Source: PALSA-1353 sp050012375 (GTDB lineage Bacteria > Planctomycetota > Phycisphaerae > Tepidisphaerales > Tepidisphaeraceae). From it: a DNA stretch of 64,000 nucleotides. Location: the NCBI GenBank assembly GCA_050012375.1, contig JBEKHH010000005.1:73119-137118 (forward strand), given 5' to 3'. Of this stretch, positions 16,847 through 25,893 are shown in pieces. Below the pieces are notes generated by a model. It worked only from the letters and a program-made list of their open reading frames with translations, made no database searches and had not been told where the DNA came from. A program made the translations under genes and the position numbers. Position 1 is the first letter of the stretch. Every line of letters starts with the position of its first letter.

Positions 16847-19408
16847 ATGGAGAGCGCGATGAGGAATCGGTGGGCGATTCGATTGATGGTGGCGATCCTC
16901 GCGATGGCCGTGGGCCGCGCTTCGGCTGACGACCAGACCGCCGCGCCCGCTCCGACTGATCCAGACGGCTCAGTGGCGTTGGCCGAACACCTGGCAACCT
17001 TCGCCCATCAGATCCTTCGTCAAGAAAAGATGCCCGCCAAGGCCTTGAATCTCAGCGCCGCCCTCTACGAGGCCGCGATCAGGCTCAGTCCCAAGGAGTC
17101 GCGTTTCCCTCGGGCACTGGCCGACATCTATCTCGAACTCAACGACACCAACGGTGCGGTCACCGCGCTCAAGGACTATCTCAATCTGGAACCCGCCGAT
17201 CAGAGCGCGATGGTGCAGCAACTCGACGTGTATCTCCGCTCGCCGCAAATGCAGTCGCTCGATCAGCGTCTCCGCTATCTTCGCACTTTGCTTCAGGTTC
17301 AGCAGATACCCGCCCCGGTGCGCAGTGAAATCGCCCTCCGCTGTGCGCGCATTTACATCCAGCGATCGCAGACCCCTCAAGCCTTAAAAATGCTCGACTC
17401 CGCCCGATCGCTCAATCCAATGAATCTCGACGCCCTGCGCATGCGCTACGTCATGACCCAGGCCGATGCGTTGCCCGTCGATCGCGTCCAGCAGTTGCTC
17501 GGAATCATGCAGGCCAATCCCGCTGATCCCACCGTCGCCTCCCGTCTGGCGGAACAACTGGCTCAGATGGGCCTGGTCGATCAGGCGATCACCTGGTACG
17601 GCCTAGCCAACCGGCTCTACAGCTCCTCCAGCGCGCATCCGGATCCGGCTTTCGTCCTTGGCGCCACTTCCGAACTGCTCCTGGGCAATCATCCGGACGA
17701 AGCGGCGAACCTCGCGACCAAGTACATCGAAGCCCTGCCCGACGACGCCGATGGATGGTTCGTCTGGCTTTCGATCGCCAAATTCCAATTGGATCTCGAT
17801 CCCACGGACGATACGACCAAGGCGCAGTATGCCGCGACCGTCCGGAAAGCTTCCATCGCCATCGCCAATCGCCTTCAGAAAATCCGCCATCTCGCGGGCG
17901 ACACCTCCGCCACCACTCGACCGTTGGATTCCGATACTCCCACCCAGCTCCCCAGCCTCGCCGGCGACCCTGAACTCATCAAATCGCCCGGCAAAGGCCA
18001 GTTGCTCAACCCCTACATCGAGTCGCTGTCGTCGCTGGCCTGGTTGGATTTGTACTACGCCCGGGATGCCGCCTCGGCCGATCCCATCATTGCCGCCCTC
18101 GCCGATTTCCTGCCCCCGGACAACACCAAGCTGCGCACGCTCCAGGCGTGGCGGCAATTCGTCGGCGGCGATACCGCCGGCGCCCTGCCCAAGTTTCGCG
18201 CTCTGGCCAAAGACGATCCTCTCTCCGCGATGGGCGCCCTCATCGCCGAATCATCCAATCCGGCCAAAAAAGATCTGCTCCCCATCGAAGCCGCCAAATT
18301 GATCAACGATCATCCTTCCGGCGTCATCGGCGCCGTGCTGTGGGCGGAATTCAGCAGATTTCATATCACCATCGATCCCTCGCCCAGTTCCGGCGCCATC
18401 GCCACTCTCGTCGCCAACGTCCCCAACGAATTCCTTCAATTGATCAGCCAACCCAAGGGCTTTTATCAAGTCCAGATCACGCCGGTGAAGTCCACCTACA
18501 AGTTTGGGGAACCCATCCTCGTTCGCGTGTCGCTCCAGAACGTCAGCGACGTGGACCTGGCCATCGGCGATGAATGCGCCGTCCATCCCGATCTCTGGTT
18601 CGACGCGCATATGCGCGGAATGCAGGCCACCGGGATCACCGGCGCCGCCATCGGTCGTTTGGATCAGCGATTGGTCCTGGCGCCCAACGATATCGTCAGT
18701 ACGGTGGTCCGCATCGATCAGGATTCCCTGTTCAGCTCCTTCAACGACAATCCAAACCTCGATCTGCTGGTGAATCTGACTTTGGTCCTGAATCCCACTC
18801 ATATTGAGCAACGCGGCCCCGGCCAGCCCGGCACCGCCAGCCCCGGCATTTGCGGCTATTCCGTGCAGTCCACGGACCTGATCGCGCGCGCGCCGGTGCC
18901 TATCGAGACCGACGACCAGCGTCTTCAGCTCCTGTTGAGCATCGATGCCGCCGATGGTGGAGAAAAAATCCGCCTGATGCAGATTCTCTACGTCTACGTC
19001 GGCATCCTTCGCAGCAGCCAGTCTCCCCAAGCCTTGCCCGTCGCCAAGGGATTTATCGCCAAGCTCCGCAGGGTCGAGACCAACGGCAGCGCTTCCGTGC
19101 TGGCGTGGCAGAGGCTGCTTATCGCCATGCTTGCCTCCGGGGACGATCAGGTCAATGCGCTCTCGGCGATGGCCGCCGACAGCTACTGGCAAACCCGTCT
19201 CCTGGCGCTTGAGGGGGCCCGCCAGTTAATGGGAACAAAGGCGATCGGCCTTGCCGACCAACTCTCCTCCGACAAGGACCCCGCTGTCCGCGCGTATGCC
19301 GTCGCCTTGTCCCAATCATTGCAGCAGACGGCCGCGACTCAACCGAGCGATGCCGCCCAAGGGCCTGTCTTGACGCCCCTGTCGCCCATCGGCAACGCCA
19401 AGGAATAG
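16847..19408 (+). CDS. Large exported TPR protein of unknown function
   Basis: An 853 aa protein with a signal peptide (RNRWAIRLMVAILAMAVGRA) and multiple TPR-like helices from about residue 30 to 330 (for example PADQSAMVQQLDVYL). A beta-rich middle region lies around residues 540-690 (FKFGEPILVRVSL-like pattern, NVSDVDLAIGDECAVHPDLW). A helical HEAT-like C-terminus contains WQTRLLALEGARQLMG. The ATG at 16859 (MRNRW), with ggag at 16849-16852, is an equally good start. DUF502 follows after 3 bases. The two membrane TPR genes upstream suggest a shared envelope-scaffold role (inference). Confidence 0.65.
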   Translation: MESAMRNRWAIRLMVAILAMAVGRASADDQTAAPAPTDPDGSVALAEHLATFAHQILRQEKMPAKALNLSAALYEAAIRLSPKESRFPRALADIYLELNDTNGAVTALKDYLNLEPADQSAMVQQLDVYLRSPQMQSLDQRLRYLRTLLQVQQIPAPVRSEIALRCARIYIQRSQTPQALKMLDSARSLNPMNLDALRMRYVMTQADALPVDRVQQLLGIMQANPADPTVASRLAEQLAQMGLVDQAITWYGLANRLYSSSSAHPDPAFVLGATSELLLGNHPDEAANLATKYIEALPDDADGWFVWLSIAKFQLDLDPTDDTTKAQYAATVRKASIAIANRLQKIRHLAGDTSATTRPLDSDTPTQLPSLAGDPELIKSPGKGQLLNPYIESLSSLAWLDLYYARDAASADPIIAALADFLPPDNTKLRTLQAWRQFVGGDTAGALPKFRALAKDDPLSAMGALIAESSNPAKKDLLPIEAAKLINDHPSGVIGAVLWAEFSRFHITIDPSPSSGAIATLVANVPNEFLQLISQPKGFYQVQITPVKSTYKFGEPILVRVSLQNVSDVDLAIGDECAVHPDLWFDAHMRGMQATGITGAAIGRLDQRLVLAPNDIVSTVVRIDQDSLFSSFNDNPNLDLLVNLTLVLNPTHIEQRGPGQPGTASPGICGYSVQSTDLIARAPVPIETDDQRLQLLLSIDAADGGEKIRLMQILYVYVGILRSSQSPQALPVAKGFIAKLRRVETNGSASVLAWQRLLIAMLASGDDQVNALSAMAADSYWQTRLLALEGARQLMGTKAIGLADQLSSDKDPAVRAYAVALSQSLQQTAATQPSDAAQGPVLTPLSPIGNAKE

Positions 19409-19411
19409 TTC

Positions 19412-20287
19412 GTGACGCCTCAGAAAGATCAACCCTCCTTCCCCGGGCCGCGACGCCTCGGATTCGTCGATGATTTCAAACGCTTTTTCCTCCGGGGACT
19501 TGCCACGATCCTCCCCACTCTCGTCACCCTCTGGCTCCTGGTCTGGGTCTGGGATTTCCTCTGGGAGAATATCGGCCGATACATCATTAACTTCATCCGC
19601 ATCGGATGGTACGACGCCATCACTCGAAAATGGCTCCCCTTCCAGACCACCCATTACATTCTCTGGCAACTGGACGACAACGACCTCAGCACCCGCCTCC
19701 TGGGCGTCGTCCTGGCGATTGTCCTGGTCTATTTCATTGGCGTATTCGTCGGAAACCTGATCGGCCTGGCGTTCTGGCGCGTGGCGGAACGCTCCCTCAT
19801 GCGGATACCCCTGGTCCGAGCGATTTATCCCGCCGTCAAACAGGTCACCGATTTCGTCCTGGCCGACCGGACCCATCAGTTTCAGGGCAGCCGCGTCGTC
19901 GCCGTTCAGCCTCACGAGCAGAATATCTGGTCCATCGGACTGGTCACCAGCGCCCGGCAGTGGACGCTCGACGCCGGACCCGAAGAAATGATGACCGTTT
20001 TCATCCCCTCAAGCCCCACTTCCTTCAGCGGATATGTTCTGGTCGTGCCGCGAAGCAAGGTGATTGAACTCCCCATGACCGTCGAAGAGGCCTTGCGCCT
20101 TCTGGTCACCGGTGGCCTCATCATGCCCGGCGAGGGGAAGACCGACGGTCGAGACCTCACCGCCCAATCCGCGCCGGCCGAGGTCTCCGCCCAGCCTGAT
20201 GTCTCCACCCAATCCACCCAGCCGCCGCCGGTACGGTTGCCCGTGCAACTGGTCCCGCCGCCTCGGCCCCTGGAAAAAATCGGTTAG
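19412..20287 (+). CDS. DUF502 family integral membrane protein
   Basis: A 291 aa protein with DUF502 hallmarks: FFLRGLATILPTLVTLWLLV as first helix, a second helix around residues 92-115 (VVLAIVLVYFIGVFVGNLIG), then RIPLVRAIYPAVKQVTDFV and the soluble segment TVFIPSSPTSFSGYVLVVPR. The C-terminal 60 residues are Pro/Gln-rich and disordered. It starts with GTG, three bases after the TPR gene. The family has no firmly known function. Confidence 0.88.
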   Translation: MTPQKDQPSFPGPRRLGFVDDFKRFFLRGLATILPTLVTLWLLVWVWDFLWENIGRYIINFIRIGWYDAITRKWLPFQTTHYILWQLDDNDLSTRLLGVVLAIVLVYFIGVFVGNLIGLAFWRVAERSLMRIPLVRAIYPAVKQVTDFVLADRTHQFQGSRVVAVQPHEQNIWSIGLVTSARQWTLDAGPEEMMTVFIPSSPTSFSGYVLVVPRSKVIELPMTVEEALRLLVTGGLIMPGEGKTDGRDLTAQSAPAEVSAQPDVSTQSTQPPPVRLPVQLVPPPRPLEKIG

Positions 20288-20354
20288 GGTAATTCGGGAG
20301 ACGGTCTTGGGCGCGGGTTTGCTGTACAATGGTTGGCAACATACGGAGGTTCAT

Positions 20355-20750
20355 TTGTCGGTTACCATCTCGTCGCGTCACATGGAGGTCACCCCGGCGC
20401 TCAAGGCGTACGCCGAACAGAAGGTCGCGAAATTGACCCGGTATTACGATCGCATTCAGGAAATCGAAGTCGTCTTCGATAACGCCAAAGAATCGATGCG
20501 GGTCGAAATGATCGTCAGCGCCGAACATCGCAACATGTTCATCGCCCACCACGCCGAGCAAGACGCCTATGCCTGTGTCGACGGTTGTTCCGCCAAGCTC
20601 GAGCGCCAGTTATCGGATCACAAGAAGAAAGTCCGCAATCGCAAGCATTCAAGCGGGAACGACAAGCACGAAATGCGGCCCTCCACGGCGTTGGGATCCA
20701 TCGCCGCCGCGGCCGCCAGACAGGGTAAATCCAGGAACAAACGACAGTGA
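20355..20750 (+). CDS. hpf: Ribosome hibernation promoting factor / RaiA-like protein
   Basis: It binds the 30S A/P site and inactivates or dimerises ribosomes in stationary phase. The 131 aa match the S30AE domain: SVTISSRHMEVTPALKAYAE, then KVAKLTRYYDRIQEIEVVF, MIVSAEHRNMFI and QDAYACVDGCSAKLERQL. The C-terminal extension is short and basic, so this is the short type without a dimerisation domain. The start is TTG at 20355, supported by ggagg at 20345-20349. An internal ATG at 20382 would cut off the first beta strand. It heads the hpf-ptsN-ptsH-ptsI block. Confidence 0.9.
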   Translation: MSVTISSRHMEVTPALKAYAEQKVAKLTRYYDRIQEIEVVFDNAKESMRVEMIVSAEHRNMFIAHHAEQDAYACVDGCSAKLERQLSDHKKKVRNRKHSSGNDKHEMRPSTALGSIAAAAARQGKSRNKRQ

Positions 20751-20766
20751 AAGGGCTGCTTGGCCA

Positions 20767-21234
20767 ATGAAGCTGAAAGAGTTTATCGTTTCCGAGGCGA
20801 TCGTTCCGCAAATGAGCGCGACCGATCGCGATTCCGCGCTGCGCGAGCTGGCGACGGCGCTGGCCGGCGCCGGCGCGCTCCCCGTCTCCGCCGTTGACGA
20901 GGTCGTCGAAGCCCTCGTCAAGCGCGAGCAGAACGGTTCGACCGGCTTCGGCAAGGGCGTGGCCGTCCCCCACGTCAAGCATCCCAAGGTCAAGCGCATT
21001 GCCGGCACCATCGGACGCAGCGCCTCGGGGATCGACTTTGCCGCTCTCGATCATCAGCCCGTCTTCACCATCTTTTTGCTCCTCTCCCCTGAAAATCAGC
21101 CCCAACAACACCTACAGGCAATGAACATCGTCTTCAGCAACCTGCAAAAGGACATCTTTCGCCGCTTCCTCAGGCAAAGCGCCACGCGCGAGGCGATCGT
21201 TGACTTGCTTGACGAGGCGGACCAGCGCCCGTGA
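20767..21234 (+). CDS. ptsN: PTS IIA-type regulatory protein, nitrogen-related
   Basis: EIIA-Ntr-type phosphocarrier of a regulatory PTS. The 155 aa have the IIA domain with STGFGKGVAVPHVKHP, where His69 should be the phosphorylation site. It continues with FLLLSPENQPQQHLQAM, the standard IIA pattern. No sugar permease domain is attached or adjacent. Its stop overlaps the GTG of ptsH by four bases, so the two are translationally coupled. The neighbours hpf, ptsH and ptsI parallel the PTS-Ntr gene sets of other bacteria. Confidence 0.9.
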   Translation: MKLKEFIVSEAIVPQMSATDRDSALRELATALAGAGALPVSAVDEVVEALVKREQNGSTGFGKGVAVPHVKHPKVKRIAGTIGRSASGIDFAALDHQPVFTIFLLLSPENQPQQHLQAMNIVFSNLQKDIFRRFLRQSATREAIVDLLDEADQRP

Positions 21235-21542
21235 GTCTTTTCGAGCGGATTGCATCGTCCATGCCTACAGCTTCGCGCGACATCATTGTGAGCAACTCCC
21301 TCGGCCTCCACGCCAGGCCCGCCATGCAGTTCGTCGATACCGCCAATCAGTTTCGATCCACGGTCACCGTCAGCAAGGGCGGCGAGAAGCCTTATCAGGC
21401 CGACGGAAAGAGCGTCATGCAGATGATCATTCTCGAGGCCACCGAAGGGACGCCGCTCAAGATTCTCGCCGACGGCGACGATGCCGAGATCGCCGTCGAA
21501 AAGCTGGCCCGGCTTTTTGCCGACAAATTCGGGGAAGAATGA
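21231..21542 (+). CDS. ptsH: HPr phosphocarrier protein
   Basis: HPr passes phosphate from enzyme I to IIA proteins. The 103 aa have the active-site motif NSLGLHARPA with His27 and the regulatory-site region GKSVMQMI, where Ser61 corresponds to the HPr kinase target in other bacteria. It starts with GTG overlapping the ptsN stop. An ATG at 21261 would give a normal-length HPr of 93 aa and is an equally good start. ptsI follows after 4 bases. Confidence 0.93.
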   Translation: MSLFERIASSMPTASRDIIVSNSLGLHARPAMQFVDTANQFRSTVTVSKGGEKPYQADGKSVMQMIILEATEGTPLKILADGDDAEIAVEKLARLFADKFGEE

Positions 21543-21546
21543 CCCC

Positions 21547-23283
21547 ATGGAAATCAAGAAGGGAATCGGCGTGTCTCCGGGGGTTGCCATCAGCACGGCC
21601 CTCGTGCTCGATGCGGAGAATCTCGCCATTCCCCGCCGCCAGGTCCCGCTGGCCAATATCGACGCCGAAGCGGCAAGATTCGACCTCGCCCTCAAGGAGG
21701 CCATCCAGAGCCTCACCCGCCAGCACGACGAGCTGATCGCCCTTCAGCGCAAGGAGATCGCCGGCATCATCGATTTCCACATCGGCGTGCTCAACGATGC
21801 CTCCCTGACCAGTCAAATCGTCGCTGAAATCCGCGATCGCCACAGCACCGCCGAGTACGCCGTCAGCACCGTCATGCGCAAGTACGCCGCCGTCTTCTCC
21901 AAAATGACCGACGGTTATCTGGCCGAACGGGTCAAGGACATTCACGATATCGAGCGGCAACTGCTCCAGCGGCTGATGGGCCAGCAGCGCCTCGACCTTT
22001 CGCATCTCACCAGCGACGTCGTCATCATCGCTCGAGATCTCCTCCCCAGCCAGACCGCTTCGCTGGATAAAGAGCATGTGAAGGGCTTCGCGACGGACGC
22101 CGGCGGCCGCACCAGCCACACCGCCATCGTCGCCCGCGCCATGGGCATCCCCGCCATCGTCGGTTTGGGCAATATCACCGCCGAGGTTTCCGCCGGAGAC
22201 ACCGTCATCATCGACGGCAACCACGGCGTGGTCATCATCGATCCGGACGAGCAGGCGCTGGCCGAGAATCGCGGCGCCGAACTCCGCCGCCTCCAACTCG
22301 ACACCGAACGCGCTTCCCTCCTGGAATTGCCCGCACAGACCCTCGACGGACACCTCATCAGCCTCATGGCCAACATCGAATTCCCCGGCGAGGTTGACGA
22401 AGCCCTTCGCCGCGGCGCCGAGGGGATCGGGCTCTATCGCACGGAATACCTCTACCTCGCCAGCGATCACGAGCCCAGCGAGGAGGAGCATTACGGCGCC
22501 TACGCCGACGCGCTGCTCCGCCTCAAGAACCGACCCCTCGTCATACGCACCGTCGATCTCGGCGCCGACAAATATTCCCAGGCCAAATCCGCCAACCCCG
22601 AGCGCAACCCCTTCTTAGGCGAGCGTTCCATCCGCATGTGCCTCCACGATATCCCCATGTTCAAACGCCAGCTTCGCGCCATCATGCGCGCCAGCGTCCT
22701 CGGCGACGTCCGCATCATGTTCCCCATGATCACAACCCTCATGGAGCTTCGCCAAGCCAGGATGCTCCTCAACGATGTCATGGAGGAATTGGAAGACGAA
22801 GGCGTCTCCCACAATCGCGACATCCCCGTCGGAATGATGATCGAGGTTCCCTCCGCCGCCCTCATGGCCGATAAATTCGCCAAAGAGGTCAATTTCTTCT
22901 CCATCGGCACCAACGATCTGATTCAGTACACGCTGGCGGTGGACCGCACCAACGAGAAGGTGGCCGGCCTCTTCAACGCCGGTCATCCCGCCGTCCTGGG
23001 GCTCGTCCGCGACGTCATTCGCAAGGGCTCCCGCAGCATCAGCGTGAGCATGTGTGGTGAAATGGCCGGCGAACCCCTCTATACTCTGTTGCTCCTGGGA
23101 CTGGGCCTCACGACGTTCAGCATGAACGCACGCGACATCCCGGAGGTAAAAAAAATTGTCCGTTCCACCACCATGGAGCATGCCAGACAGGTGGCCCGGA
23201 GGGTTATGAGTTTTGACAGCGAGCGCCAGGTCATGCACTACCTGCGCGACGAAACCCGGAAAATCGATCCGGAGGCGTTTTGA
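21547..23283 (+). CDS. ptsI: PTS enzyme I, phosphoenolpyruvate-protein phosphotransferase
   Basis: Enzyme I takes phosphate from PEP and gives it to HPr. The 578 aa include the start EIKKGIGVSPGVAI, the phospho-His motif GGRTSHTAIVARAMGIPA with His191, the TIM-barrel PEP site with LYRTEYLYL and FFSIGTNDLIQYTLAVDR, and Cys503 in MCGEMAGEP. Length is normal for the family. The ATG at 21547 lies four bases after the ptsH stop. It is the general energy-coupling enzyme for the phosphocarriers encoded just upstream. Confidence 0.96.
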   Translation: MEIKKGIGVSPGVAISTALVLDAENLAIPRRQVPLANIDAEAARFDLALKEAIQSLTRQHDELIALQRKEIAGIIDFHIGVLNDASLTSQIVAEIRDRHSTAEYAVSTVMRKYAAVFSKMTDGYLAERVKDIHDIERQLLQRLMGQQRLDLSHLTSDVVIIARDLLPSQTASLDKEHVKGFATDAGGRTSHTAIVARAMGIPAIVGLGNITAEVSAGDTVIIDGNHGVVIIDPDEQALAENRGAELRRLQLDTERASLLELPAQTLDGHLISLMANIEFPGEVDEALRRGAEGIGLYRTEYLYLASDHEPSEEEHYGAYADALLRLKNRPLVIRTVDLGADKYSQAKSANPERNPFLGERSIRMCLHDIPMFKRQLRAIMRASVLGDVRIMFPMITTLMELRQARMLLNDVMEELEDEGVSHNRDIPVGMMIEVPSAALMADKFAKEVNFFSIGTNDLIQYTLAVDRTNEKVAGLFNAGHPAVLGLVRDVIRKGSRSISVSMCGEMAGEPLYTLLLLGLGLTTFSMNARDIPEVKKIVRSTTMEHARQVARRVMSFDSERQVMHYLRDETRKIDPEAF

Positions 23284-23287
23284 GGCG

Positions 23288-23378
23288 GAAGGCACATAGG
23301 CACGAAGTAACAGACCCGAGGGACGACGCACCCATCGCCCCGGCCTTTCCCTTCGTGCCTTCGTGCCTCCGTGCCTCT
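23288..23378. repeat. Intergenic palindromic repeat, 'ggcacgaagg' type
   Basis: The left arm (23291-23307, ggcacataggcacgaag) pairs with cttcgtgcctccgtgcc at the right end of the element (about 23360-23376). The arms are built from near-identical 9-10 base units. It fills most of the ptsI-rne gap and would be transcribed as a long hairpin. Confidence 0.7.
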
Positions 23379-23399
23379 CTTCCAAAGGACTAACAACTA

Positions 23400-25802
23400 G
23401 TGGCCAAAGAAATGCTCATCAATGTCTCCCAGGGCGAGGAATGCCGAATCGCACTGGTCGAAGACGGAAGGCTCGAAGAGCTTTACATGGAGCGCTCCAG
23501 CGCTACCAGTCACGTCGGCAACATCTACAAGGGCCGCGTCACCAACGTCGAGCCTTCCATCCAGGCGGCGTTCATTGATTTCGGACTCGGCCGCAACGGC
23601 TTCCTCCATATTTCCGATCTGCTCCCCAGCTATTTCGGAGACCGCGCGTCGGAAGTCCAGGAAACCGTGGGCAGGAAAATCTCCCGCCGCGATCGTCCCC
23701 CCATCCAACGCTGCCTCCGCCGCGGCGACGAAATCATCGTCCAGATCATCAAGGAGGGCATCGGCACCAAAGGCCCCACCCTCACCACCTATCTCTCCAT
23801 CCCCGGCCGAATCCTCGTCATGATGCCCGGCATGACCAAGATGGGCGTCTCGCGCAAAATCGAGGATGACGAAGAACGCCGCCGACTCCGGCACATCCTC
23901 GATTCCCTCAAACCCCCCAAGGATGTCGGCTTCATCATCCGCACGGCCGGCGTCGGCAAAACCAAGACCGAAATCCAGCGCGACCTCACCTATCTCACCC
24001 GGCTCTGGATCAATTTCGTCAAGAAGCGCGACAGCGGCCCCGGCCCCATGGAACTCTACACCGAAGGCGACCTCGTCACCCGCAGCGTCCGAGACGTCTT
24101 CACCAGCGACATCGAATCCATCGTCGCCGACGACAAGGAAGTCGTTAAGCGCGTCAAGGAAGTCATCAAGCTCGCCAACCCCCGCACCAAGAACAAGGTC
24201 ACGCTCTACGAGGGCCCCGTCCCTCTGTTTCACAAGTACAACATCGAGCGCGAAATCGAGCTGATGTACAGCCGGCACGTGCCCCTCCCCTCCGGGGGAT
24301 CGCTCGTGATCGACAGCACCGAAGCCATCGTCGCCATCGACGTCAACAGCGGAAAGTTCCGCGATCACGCCGACGCAGAAACCACCGCCTTCAAGACCGA
24401 CATGGAGGCCGCCGATGAGATCCCCCGCCAGCTCCGCCTGAGGGACCTGGGCGGCGTGATCATTTGCGACTTCATCGACCTCCGCTACGAGCGCCATTGC
24501 CGCGAACTCGAAGCCCGGCTCCACGCCAACTTTCAAAAGGACCGCGCCAAGACCAAGGTCCTGCGAATGAGTCAGTTCGGCATCATCGAGATCACCCGCC
24601 AGCGCATGCGCCCGAGCCTCAAGCGCTCCATCTATTTCGATTGCCCCTACTGCAAGGGGACCGGCCTGGTCAAAACCCCCGAGAGCATGAGCCTCGACGT
24701 CATGCGCCGCCTCGCCCTGGCCATGAGTGATTTGAAAGTCGCGCGCGTCGAGATGGCCGTCTCCCCCGATGTCAACTTCTATCTCCAAAACAAAAAACGC
24801 GCACAGATCGTTCGCCTGGAGGAGCAATTCGCCAAACGCGTGATCATTTCCTCCGATCCCACCGTCGGCCTGGACGAAGCTCGCCTCGCGCTTTTCGACG
24901 CGCGCGACGCCCAGATCTATCTCGCGGAGTTGGGAATGACCCCGCCCGGCGTAACCAACCCGGTCACACGGCCGGCGCGTCAGTCCGGTGGGCGCTTCCG
25001 TCCCTCCGGCCGCGGGCAACGCGACGACAGGAATCAGGGCGGCCCGCAGCGCCCCTATCGCCAGCCCCCACGCAACGCGCCGGAAGATTCGCAGGAGGAC
25101 AAATACGACAACGTCGAAGAGGAACTCGATCGCCGCGACCGCGAAATGACCGAGCCGGATACGGTTCGCCAGCCGCTGCCCATCGACATCGAACCCGACG
25201 CCTCATTCGCCGAAGCCCCCGCCCCAGCCCCGGAAAGCCATTTGCCCGGCCCGCCGCTCGAATTCGACTCCCCTCCCGCCGGAATAGGTCCCGGCTCCGG
25301 CCCCGCTGAAGACGGCGGCAATCGCCCGCGCCGGCGCAGGCGCGGCCGCCGAGGCCGCGGCGGACGCGGACGAAATCGAAACGGCGCCGATCGCGGACCT
25401 CAGGCCCTGGACCAGGGGCCGGCCGATCTACCGCGCGAGCTACCGCGCGAATTACCGCGCGAATTGCCCGAGCCCAGCCAGCCGGCCCTGCCCGCCCCAT
25501 CCGAGCCGGCCGAGCCGTTGGATGAGCACGAGCAGCAGCCCACCGGCCAACGGCCACGCAGACGTCGCGGCGGCAGAGGCCGTCGCGGCCGCGGCCAGGG
25601 CGGCGTTGCCCCTCAGCCGTCCGCCCAGGCAAATACCGCCTCCGACGACAATACGCCCCGCGCCAAGGAAGCCCCGACGCTCACAAAAACTGGCTCCGCC
25701 GATCGCCACCTCATCAACGACGAGCCGATCGCGCCGCCGGCCCCAGCCAGACCCCACAGCTATCGCGATTTGGATTCCATTCCGGACGACTATGATTCAT
25801 AG
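23400..25802 (+). CDS. rne: Ribonuclease E/G family endoribonuclease
   Basis: A single-strand endoribonuclease for mRNA decay and rRNA/tRNA processing. The 800 aa comprise an S1 RNA-binding region (HVGNIYKGRVTNVEPSIQAA, then FIDFGLGRNGFLHISDLLP), with a small insert, and the DNase I-like catalytic domain with AIDVNSG (about residue 313) and ICDFIDLR (about 355), the two metal-binding Asp sites. A zinc-link-type CPYCKGTG lies at about 415. From about residue 530 the tail is long, Arg/Pro/Glu-rich and disordered, with GRRGRGGRGR blocks and a PRELPRELPRELP repeat, as expected for RNA binding or a degradosome scaffold. The start is GTG at 23400. Confidence 0.93.
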   Translation: MAKEMLINVSQGEECRIALVEDGRLEELYMERSSATSHVGNIYKGRVTNVEPSIQAAFIDFGLGRNGFLHISDLLPSYFGDRASEVQETVGRKISRRDRPPIQRCLRRGDEIIVQIIKEGIGTKGPTLTTYLSIPGRILVMMPGMTKMGVSRKIEDDEERRRLRHILDSLKPPKDVGFIIRTAGVGKTKTEIQRDLTYLTRLWINFVKKRDSGPGPMELYTEGDLVTRSVRDVFTSDIESIVADDKEVVKRVKEVIKLANPRTKNKVTLYEGPVPLFHKYNIEREIELMYSRHVPLPSGGSLVIDSTEAIVAIDVNSGKFRDHADAETTAFKTDMEAADEIPRQLRLRDLGGVIICDFIDLRYERHCRELEARLHANFQKDRAKTKVLRMSQFGIIEITRQRMRPSLKRSIYFDCPYCKGTGLVKTPESMSLDVMRRLALAMSDLKVARVEMAVSPDVNFYLQNKKRAQIVRLEEQFAKRVIISSDPTVGLDEARLALFDARDAQIYLAELGMTPPGVTNPVTRPARQSGGRFRPSGRGQRDDRNQGGPQRPYRQPPRNAPEDSQEDKYDNVEEELDRRDREMTEPDTVRQPLPIDIEPDASFAEAPAPAPESHLPGPPLEFDSPPAGIGPGSGPAEDGGNRPRRRRRGRRGRGGRGRNRNGADRGPQALDQGPADLPRELPRELPRELPEPSQPALPAPSEPAEPLDEHEQQPTGQRPRRRRGGRGRRGRGQGGVAPQPSAQANTASDDNTPRAKEAPTLTKTGSADRHLINDEPIAPPAPARPHSYRDLDSIPDDYDS

Positions 25803-25893
25803 ATGATTTAACAATTGATCGTTGGCGATCCGACCGAAGGTCACCGGTTTGGCCCCTGCACGCAGGCCAACAACCGACGGGACCAAACATACG

